From assembly GCA_028753945.1 (NCBI GenBank), contig JAPNXP010000008.1:1736001-1800000 (forward strand): DNA of 64,000 bases. Direction: 5' to 3'. This stretch comes from Hexactinellida sp. DTS-2022 (lineage: Eukaryota; Porifera; Hexactinellida). The translations under genes were made by a program, and so were the position numbers. How positions within the stretch are numbered: position 1 is the first letter of the stretch; the number at the start of each line of letters is the position of its first letter. Below are positions 56,283-64,000 of the stretch, piece by piece. The notes beneath the pieces are model-generated. The model searched no databases, was not told the origin of the DNA, and saw nothing but the letters and a program-made list of their open reading frames with translations.

Positions 56283-57151
56283 CAGACATGGGGTCAAATA
56301 CTTTGAAAAGTATTTAATTACAAATACAAATACATGTGAAATTCTTAAATACAAATACAAATACAAATACTCCTGGATGACAATGTATTTAAATACAAAT
56401 ACAAATACTTTGGAATGTATTTAATTACAAATACAAATACAATTCGAAAAAAACGATGTTAATTAAACATATTCTAATACAATCTGCCTGGACCAGAGTT
56501 TTTTAAAATATTATATTTAAACATTTTCTATTCCCCCGTCTCCGTCGCTAAATGATAGAACAATAATGATATCAATATCAATGAGTCGGACTTGCCATTT
56601 GTTCGGCAGGGGCGGAGCCAGCACTGCCTCCTTGGGGGGGGGGGGGCGGACCAATGCACTGGAGGGGCAAACCCAATAGTTGTAAACATTTCTAAAATTC
56701 ACATTCCAACCAAAATCGACATTTTAATGACAAACTTAGTTAAATTATCTGTCCTATAATAGTATACGGTGGGGAATCTCAGCAAAACAGTTAATTATGG
56801 ACTCCCTGTCTAGGGCGTATAGCATTTCCGCATTAACATTAAGTACTCCTATATCAGATAAGCGAGTTCCCGCCGCCAACCGCGCCCCACCTCGCGCCTC
56901 CACTGTGATGTTGGGTTAAAACTTATATTCATCTACCTCAAATATGATAACATGAATTTATCATGGGTGTATGATTAATATTTGATTGTATTTATAAATT
57001 TTTGAATATTTTAAATTCTTTTTGGTAGTATTTAAATATAAATACAAATACTCTCATTTAGATAAAGTTAAAATACAAATACAGTATAAATACTTGAAAA
57101 AAGTATTTAAATACTCAAATACAAATACATATGTATTTGACCCCATGTCTG
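56283..57151. mobile_element. hAT MITE with AAATAC-rich ends
   Basis: The ends are CAGACATGGGGTCAAATAC and the inverse GTATTTGACCCCATGTCTG. A perfect 8-bp duplication CTCACAAT lies at 56275-56282 and 57152-57159. The subterminal regions are AAATACAAATAC repeats. The centre includes a CAGGGGCGGAGCC scrap and a long G run near 56634. It interrupts a copy of repeat R1. Confidence 0.92.
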
Positions 57152-57326
57152 CTCACAATACTTGTCTGGTAACTTAGTAACGGCTATCTAAACTACTCTG
57201 AAATGACTATAAATATCTTATTATAGATATATATTACAAAATATTGTAATTACAATTAAATTTAGCAAATATCCATGAAGTGACATAAGTGTTTCTGCCA
57301 CGTGCCACTTGTGGCATAACTGGCAC
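57152..57326. repeat. Repeat R1, left part beside P2
   Basis: This aligns with 51120-51290 inside the hAT MITE, including TGCCACGTGCCACTTGT. P2 is inserted at its end. The right part resumes after P2 at 62895. R1 is non-coding. Confidence 0.7.
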
Positions 57327-57619
57327 CATAGACTACTATATAATACAGATGGGAAAGCAGCCGACCAACGAATAAAAAAGAGAGGCCAGTTTCTGATTTT
57401 CACTCTAATACAATCTATGCTTATAGAACTTGTGAATTAGACTTAATATAGGGTAATAGAGAATGGTAAATCCATTAGTAGTATTTATAAGATTCTCAAA
57501 CTGCGGTTTAGGCGCCATTTAATGATGACGTCAGCGACAACTAATACACATGTATACAGTATACACATAAAAGAATACAATGGAGCATAATTTATTATAA
57601 TGATAATAAAGACAAACAA

Positions 57620-60211
57620 TCAGTCTGGTAGTCTACGTTTCTTGGCCTTAAATGAATCAACTTGAGACTTTCTAGCAGTTTCACTAACTTCATTGGAAAG
57701 TCCTTTAAGATAATGATTAGTTATAATCGAATGAACTCTCTTACAACCATCAGTAGCATGTAGATCGCAAACAAAACCAGAATCCCATTCAACTGATACC
57801 TGTGCAAGTAGGTGGAGCATTACATGTTTAGTTGGAAGTTTAGTTGCCAATATCTTCGATTCAAACGATTCGAGTATACAAAATGCAGTTTCTACACACT
57901 GGTAAAGGATTACTGTTGGTAAGTGGAGCCCTCCTCTATTAAGAATCTCAATATAAGAATTATTCATCTAATCTTTCTGAAGTAGTTCAAAACAAACATC
58001 ACAGTTGGAACGTTGTATGAACGAATGAGAGATGTACCCTGCTACATAAGCAACAATATGTTTAGAGTTATCTGATAAAGAAAGTAGGTCAATAGAATCA
58101 GTCGGTGATGTGATTAAAAAATCAGAAATCAGCTTATTTATTTCATCAGTTGAAGACACTATTAAGCCACTAAAGTCGATATCGCGTTTGAGAAGGTGCT
58201 GGTAAGTTATATCTTTTCAGAACGCAGTATCTCAGTTAAACTCACTAGAAAACGACCGCCACTCATTTGTCTATATTGAGAAAATCTCCTTTCTAATGGA
58301 TCGGTCTGCAATCTTCCGGTTAATACGTAATGAAAGCCATCTGTGATTAAATCATATGATAGATCAGCAAAAGCGGCAATTGTATTCATTAATAATGCTT
58401 CAAAGGTTTGTTTAGTGAGACCAAGTTTTTTCGAAAGTTTCCAAGTTGATAACCAATTGTTCATTTCCATTAGAAAGGTACGTTTATCTTTAAGCGTATT
58501 TGGACTAATAGCATTTCCAAAGTAATGCGGATGAAAACGTTCTTTGGAATTAACAAGCAACCACCACATGTGTATAAGCTCTAAGAATGCTGGAGTTACT
58601 ATATCTTCATCCCTAAGATATTCACGCATTGCAGCTGAGGTTTTACTATCAAAAATAGCAAGAGCTAGTGGAACAGATTGTTTGATATTTCCTGGGTGAA
58701 GTGCTTGGTAGTTTAAAGATGGTGCTTTTCGAAGATGGAAATTGAGAGAGTGGTCTGCGTCATGAATTTGTGAAGACTACGCCAAAATACCTTCCCTGCT
58801 GGAATTATTAGAGTTAATTCTTGAAGTTTTAATTGCAGCTGTGGAATTTGAAAGAACCGAGCACCAATAAGATTATTCCGAATGTTTTTGATTAGGTGAA
58901 CTGTATCCAAAAGCAAGTAAACAATTAGAGAATTATTTGGATTGATCATACAGTATTTCTTTTCAGGAACTGGATAAGTATTCATCAAATAGTTGAACGA
59001 AAAAATATTGGTTCGGTGATCATCAGAAATAACAGCATGAGGATGGAACTTTTCATAGATTAAATTTTCCAGACAATTAAGGATACCATTTCTTACAATT
59101 TTGGACGATATAGTGAATAATGGAATAGCTTTAATGATAAAGGGGATAGTATTAGTGAGAGACATCGCCATCAAACAAATTATGCTCTTGTACATTTGGA
59201 GATCTTCATTACAACCAATAATAGTTTGTCCGTCAAATTGCACTTGTTGCTGTAGATGCATTTCATTAAGAAGAATTACGACATCATTTCCAAAAAAAAC
59301 ATCTTCACGAAATTTAGATAAAGCTTTTATACTATCAATGGAGTCGGATTTTAAACATTTTATACTATCAATGGAGTCGGATTTTAAACAACGTAATAAT
59401 CTCTGGCTAGGTAGCGGCATGTATTGAAGTAATAGATTATAAGCTGCATTTGAAGTATACGCAATTGAAGGGCAAATCGAAGAGTACTGGTAGAGTATTT
59501 ACACTTTCCTTTCGGGCAATAGTATACGAGTCGCAACAGATCTTTAAGAGGTTCAATATCAAAATTGTGAGTGATGTTTCGACAATAGATGGGTAAATTT
59601 GTTAACATATCCAAGTTACGAATTTTAGAACCTTTAGAATTCGATATATAATCTGGAAGAGGAATAGGGAATCCTTCAAAACTAAGCTTCACATGTAAAT
59701 CAGAACTGATATTTATACACTCCATAACTATAGCTACACCTGATTGTATTTCAACCCGATAAATATTAAGATCTGTTTCAGTAGAAAAATGAAAAAGTAT
59801 CGATATTCGATCGCTGATTTTGTGGCTTAAGATATCTTGTAAACTTTCGCATTTTGATCGAGATTGAAAAATGGGTAATTCATCTTTCTGAAAAATCCGT
59901 ACAATAGTTTTTTTTCGAATAGGTGGAGAGATAATAGCCTGCTGGCTTTTAGGGATAGAATAAGGGTATATTGTTGGGATAGGGTTGAGTTTCAAATTTA
60001 ACCTCGTCTTTAATGGATGGGGAATGATATATTTTTCTTCAAAATGTTGGATGCATATTCGTGAAGACTGAGTAATTGTGAAAGCTTCTGGATTCAAAAA
60101 CTTCACCCATTTCTGTCGAAGCGCATCTTGCTTTGGAGATGCAAACATAACTTTACTAGGTCCATTGGAATATCCCGAAAGACAATGTACGACAGAGCAT
60201 TTGAATGGCAT
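57620..60211 (-). pseudogene. P2 THAP transposase, catalytically dead
   Basis: It is homologous throughout to the P1 protein. From the ATG at 60211: MPFKCSVVHCLSGYSNG, W, then RICIQHFEEKYI complete a THAP finger. A frameshift near 59440 follows LRFALQLR. In the core the first acidic position reads ILLNEMHLQQQ (Asn for Asp). AVISDDHRTN, LLDTVHLIKNIRNN and TDPLERRFSQYRQM retain the others. A 33-bp tandem duplication makes CLKSDSIDSIK appear twice. A frameshift near 58710, breakage near 58200 and an in-frame stop at about 57968 add damage. The P1 intron is absent: QQQVQFDG is continuous. Confidence 0.88.
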
Positions 60212-60714
60212 AAGATAATGAGATCTAAGTATTGATTTAGGAAAAGTTTTATACAGTAAGTCAGAAATACACATATTCCTATAGTACGGATATTATATAC
60301 ATGTAAACGTCGAAATTGAGATTTCATATATTCGAAATCTCAACTTCATGGAACCTCAATTTCGACGGTAACATATACGTATTATGCTTGCCGCCAAGAA
60401 TGTATTAGCGATATGGGTGGTTTCCACAATATTTTGAATATTGCATTGAAACTCTCTATACTAGACTGTAATTACTTAACTAAGCATATAATCACCACTG
60501 TATAACTTCAATTGTTCTATTTTCGGAATCATTTTGAATAACATTGTTTAAGGCTTCCTATCTTGGCCAAATAATTCCCTAAATACAAGACTAATTATAC
60601 ATTAGTACTTTACACAAGTTTATAGCTAATATCTGTAAGATTATGTTCATAAGATAACAATAAAATATATCCGGACGGTGGGTAAAATTTGGGACGGACG
60701 GGGATGATAACAAA

Positions 60715-60891
60715 CAGGGCAGGCCTTACAGTTTGCGAGGTCCTAGGCACAGGGCCAGCTAGACAGTTGCGGGGCCCTAAACCCTAGAGTACTTGAGCCC
60801 ATATCATTGAAATGTACAGTGAAGTGCGGGGCCCCACTACTGCGGGGCCCAAGGCCCCTGCCTAGGTCGCCTTGCCCTAAGGCCGGGCCTG
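60715..60891. mobile_element. Small hAT MITE (CAGGGCAGGCC)
   Basis: The ends are CAGGGCAGGCCTTA and the inverse ending CTAAGGCCGGGCCTG. Flanks ATAACAAA and ATAACAAG are an 8-bp duplication with one mismatch. The interior is GGGGCCC-rich. It is inserted in P2. Confidence 0.85.
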
Positions 60892-60929
60892 ATAACAAGT
60901 TATTTATTTTATATGGCCTTATTAGTGAC

Positions 60930-61375
60930 ATTTTGAAAAGTCCATTCTGACAAGTGCTAGTTTTGCAAAAGTCTATTCTGACAGTGCATGTTTTGCAAAA
61001 GTACATTCTGACAAGTGCCAGTTTTGCAAAAGTCCATTCTGACAAGTGCCAGTTTTGCAAAAGTACATGCTGACAAGTGCCAGATTTCCAAAAGTCCATT
61101 CTGACAAGTGCTAGTTTTGCAAAAGTCTGTTCTGACAGTGCAAGTTTTGCAAAAGTCCATTCTGACAAGTGCTAGTTTTGCAAAAGTCTATTCTGACAGT
61201 GCATGTTTTACCAAAGTCCATTCTGACAAGTGCCAGTTTTGCAAAAGTACATTCTGACAAGTGCCAGATTTACCAAAGTCCATTCTGACAAGTGCCAGTT
61301 TTGCAAAAGTACATTCTGACAAGTGCCAGTTTTGCAAAAGTCCATTCTGACAAGTGACAACTTCCCTTATTCTGA
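60930..61375. repeat. About 30-bp minisatellite, roughly 15 units
   Basis: Units of the form TTTTGCAAAAGTCCATTCTG + ACAAGTGCCAG recur from 60930 to 61375 with small variants. The open frames across it are repeat artefacts. The inverted short array at 5098-5228 is of the same family. It lies within P2. Confidence 0.9.
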
Positions 61376-61506
61376 CAATTGACAACTACAAAATTCTGAC
61401 AATTGCATGCAGCTCGTTTATATGTACTTAGTCCATAGTGTATAAGATTATAAGAAAAAAGTTATTAATTTGTCTTATTAAAGTTAAAGTTCATTGACAA
61501 AAAGAT

Positions 61507-61580
61507 ATGCCAGGTTTGGGGTTCGAACCCAGGAACACTTGCATACTCTTCCGATATGCTAACAACTGAACTACTGGAAC
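61507..61580 (-). ncRNA. tRNA-like element (SINE head or tRNA pseudogene)
   Basis: On the minus strand, TAGTTCAGTTGTTAG fits the pol III A box, and GGTTCGAACCC, about 40 nt on, is an exact B box with a near-normal T-arm. The acceptor stem does not pair well and no clean anticodon arm forms. I call it a tRNA-derived SINE head or decayed tRNA gene rather than a functional tRNA. Confidence 0.6.
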
Positions 61581-61787
61581 TTCTAAATATTGGAAAATGT
61601 ATTCTATTCCATATAAATGGAATATTGAATATAATACATGTATATAAATGTGAATAAATGTACATATACATTCATTTAATTGCCAAACATCAATAATGAC
61701 GTCACTAAAATGTCTCCTGAAGGGGATAGAGGACTTATTTCGAAAATTTTCAATTCCAGCATAATTCCATGACATAGTAGTAATTTA

Positions 61788-62289
61788 CAGTGGAACCTCT
61801 ATAAGTGGGGGAGCATGGGACGGGGAAAATTTCAATTGCCCCCCATTCCCCGGTTATAAAATTCAATTGGAAAAACATTACATATGCTATATTATACAAA
61901 ATATTCATATAACACACACATTAATGCACGTTCTAGTTCTTATTTGTATATTATGACAATTTAGTTAACTGCTGATCTACACTAGGTGATTTGTTCTAAA
62001 AAACATCAGAGTAGATCAATCGAAAATATTTTTTCTGTAGAACTTTAGAGTCGATTTATTGGAAATATTGTATTATTTTATAAGAATCATGTTAGGATTT
62101 GTCCATTCCCCCCATTTATGGAGGTTGTTTTGTATGGAGATAAAAACTCCTTGAAATTTATGGTCCCCCATTCCCCACTTCCCCGCTTATAGAGGTTCAT
62201 TTGTATGGATATAAACGAATATGGTAAAAAAATTCCCCACTTATGGAGGTTCCCCATTTATAGAGATCCCACTTATAGAGGTTGCACTG
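61788..62289. mobile_element. Pogo-type MITE (CAGTGGAACCTCTATAAGTG)
   Basis: The ends are CAGTGGAACCTCTATAAGTG and the inverse of CAGTGCAACCTCTATAAGTG, bordered by TA. CCCCATTTATGGAGGTT-type words recur inside. It is nested in P2 near its right repeat. Confidence 0.9.
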
Positions 62290-62894
62290 TATTTCACACT
62301 AATTCTCGAAATTCAACTTTGTTGATTAATTCGCCAGAATCCCGAAGCAAGCATCCTTAACAACTTATGGAAGATAAAGTAGTCGAGGTTTGAACAAGGG
62401 GCGGAGTTTAATAAAATAAGTGCACAATTAAACTTTATATAAATGTTGACTAGTTTGTTCCTTGTATATTATATATTTTCTAAGCATATGGTTGTGTTAA
62501 AAATAATCTTATAGTTTTTCCGGTAGAAGCCAATTTGCTATTTGAATATCTTATATGACTATATATATATTATATTTCATATTATTTGTTGAACATTCAT
62601 AAGTGCAAAATAAATAAATAATACGATTGGTGTACAAGTACATTTTAATACATTTAGATACATATATGTCAATTTAATATAAAATTAGTTGTCGCTGACG
62701 TCATCATTAAATGTCGCCTAAACCGCAGTTCTGAGAATCTTATAAATACTACTAATGGATTTACCATACCTATATTAAGTCTAATTCACAAGTTCTATAA
62801 GCATAGATTGTATTAGAGTGAAAATCAGAAACTGGCCTCTCTTTTTTATTCGTTGGTCGGCTGCTTTCCCATCTGTATTATATAGTAGTCTATG

Positions 62895-63290
62895 GTGGCA
62901 CAAATGGAAATGTGGCTGTATCACAGTAGAGAATTTTCGAATTGATTTGAAATTATGCACTTAGTGTAATTTAATCAAGTGGAATTCAAATCTGCTATCA
63001 GAATTAATGTAATAACATTGCTTCTTAATGATCACAAATTAATGATTTAATTAGCTAATTATATAAATAATGAGTTTAACGCCTCCATAAAATTTAAATT
63101 CGAAAATAAAATCTGTTTTATTATACTTTACATATCGTTTCATGTAAATAGCCATTTTGCAGCATCTACTAATGTTATTTTGCTGGTATAAACTCAAATG
63201 TCTGTATACAAATTATTGCTGTTCAAATACTTTTGGCCGGTTAGTGTACAATAGAGCTATTTAAACATCAAACACGGATAAATATAACTA
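62895..63290. repeat. Repeat R1, right part beside P2
   Basis: It aligns with 51290-51550 (CAAATGGAAATG.., AGCATCTACTAATGTTATT, CCGGTTAGTGTA). With 57152-57326 it reconstitutes the pre-insertion R1 copy. The following 63290-63900 is A+T-rich without recognisable content. Confidence 0.7.
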
Positions 63291-63917
63291 CTATTTTTTC
63301 TAGGGAATTTTTGGAAAAATAGCTACTAAGAATTTTTTTTTCCTAACTAGTTAGACGAGATTTGAAATGGGTTAAATATTCCTGCTACCGCTGGCATTAA
63401 ATGATCCACAATTGTTTGTGAGCACATTGAACTATCATAAATAATAAATAATTCTTGCCATTTTCAATTAATTAGTCAACTTTGATCAAAATAAAACAAT
63501 TGTTGTTCATTATTTGATAAATTGACCAATAATTCGTTCTACCCATCAGATGAGAAGATAACAATTAATTTTATCACCACTACTATGTTTCTAACCGAAA
63601 ATATCTGGTGCTCACTAATTTTAGCTAAAATATGATATTATATGATATTATACAATATTAGATATTTTAGATATATTAGATATTCACTAAAGGATGCTTG
63701 TCGCGAAAATATCGCAATAATTCGAAATGAGATTATAATGAAATATAGTGCTTGTATATGGAATTGTCTGAAAAGTCTAAAATTTCAAAAATCAATTCTT
63801 TATTGACTCCAGAATCCATTTTAGTGACGTCATCTTTGTTGATTTAGCTAATTAGGTGAACATTCCTCGCTTGTTTTTCCTATTTGATTGTATTAGTGCA
63901 CATACTTGTATGTATTG

Positions 63918-63980
63918 ACAGCGCAGGAGAAGAATACGGAGTCTGCAAAGCGTCAGGTTATGGGTTCGATGCCCAGGTGT
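63918..63980 (+). ncRNA. tRNA-like B-box element at window end
   Basis: GGTTCGATGCC is an exact pol III B box inside a T-arm-like ATGGGTTCGATGCCCAG. Upstream GCGCAGGAGAAGAATAC could be a decayed A box. The sequence runs off the window. It is likely the head of a tRNA-derived SINE. Confidence 0.45.
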
Positions 63981-64000
63981 GATCATGTTTTTTATTATTT

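Larger units (their letters stand above)
57327..62894 (-). mobile_element. P-element-like transposon P2
   Basis: This is a 5568-bp element with about 205-215-bp inverted repeats: CATAGACTACTATATAATAC at 57327 and its inverse ending at 62894. The inner ends carry TTTAGGCGCC-type blocks next to ATGATGACGTCAGCGAC. Flanks CTGGCAC (57320-57326) and GTGGCAC (62895-62901) form a 7-bp duplication with one mismatch. Transposase is on the minus strand. Extra DNA between its start and the right repeat (60345-62690) holds a minisatellite, two MITEs and a tRNA-like element, all later insertions. Confidence 0.9.

Noticed and set aside
56607..56920. Possible hAT MITE starting CAGGGGCGGAGCCAGC inside 56283-57151.
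   Set aside because: No convincing opposite terminus or 8-bp duplication could be found.
60930..61375. CRISPR-like array of regular repeats.
   Set aside because: There are no unique spacers, the units are contiguous and degenerate, and the genome is eukaryotic.
60743..61385. Several overlapping minus-strand frames rich in CQN and FAKLAL.
   Set aside because: They are translations of the 30-bp minisatellite, not genes.
61507..61580. Functional tRNA gene.
   Set aside because: The acceptor stem does not pair and no standard anticodon stem-loop forms.

Overview
This window is eukaryotic and almost certainly from an animal, probably an invertebrate. It is A+T-rich, has GT-AG introns, and carries THAP, FLYWCH and RING zinc-finger proteins, long-TIR DNA transposons and many MITEs. 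One piece of an ordinary host gene is recognisable: the first coding exon of DDOST (OST48, oligosaccharyltransferase 48 kDa subunit) at 4444-4777 on the minus strand. I cannot name the species. Almost everything else is a deeply nested DNA-transposon graveyard holding at least two apparently intact transposase genes.

Layout. 0-4.4 kb: a Tigger/pogo transposase fragment, a P-type fold-back MITE and an inverted copy of the Tigger flank. 4.4-4.8 kb: DDOST exon. 5.4-8.6 kb: a broken ZMYM1-like hAT transposase (minus strand) split by a hAT MITE and by a P-type MITE. 8.6-10.2 kb: a second broken hAT (plus strand). 10.5-16.7 kb: a gene of a family I associate with invertebrate repeats, with a FEN/XPG-like acidic core and a Cys-rich C-terminus, cut in two by a complete P-element-like transposon (P1, 11961-15549). 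17.0-18.3 kb: a THAP protein fragment with a ubiquitin-interacting-like motif, divergent from a decayed RING gene. 18.7-26.3 kb: MITEs, a hAT C-terminal fragment and an integrase fragment. 27.5-31.9 kb: a P-like transposase pseudogene (P3) carrying nested MITEs. 32.6-34.0 kb: an unrecognised coding fragment and another hAT fragment, each with a MITE at or in it. 36.4-48.5 kb: a piggyBac-like transposase lacking one catalytic block, inside same-orientation duplicated segments and tandem repeats. 49.6-53.5 kb: a large fold-back filled with MITEs. 53.9-55.3 kb: an intact FLYWCH-MULE transposase ORF. 55.5-57.2 kb: nested MITEs. 57.3-62.9 kb: a third P-like element (P2), catalytically dead, that inserted into an older repeat.

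The most coherent biology is the P-element-like group. P1, P2 and the MITE at 7202-7987 share about 210-bp terminal inverted repeats that start CATRG and end internally in a TTTAGGCGCC block next to ATGATGAC. They are flanked by 7-bp target duplications. For P1 and the MITE, removing the element plus one duplication copy restores the reading frame of the interrupted transposon gene. P1 encodes a continuous 849-aa THAP transposase with candidate D-D-E residues. Its single 69-bp intron, if retained, would give a 322-aa DNA-binding protein truncated just after the first catalytic Asp, reminiscent of the Drosophila P repressor. P2 lacks this intron.

A second theme is that several distinct MITE families, mostly with 8-bp hAT-like target duplications, have interiors built from one short self-complementary word (GGATCC, CGATCG, GTTAAC, GACCGG, TATACG, AAATAC, AAGTACTT).
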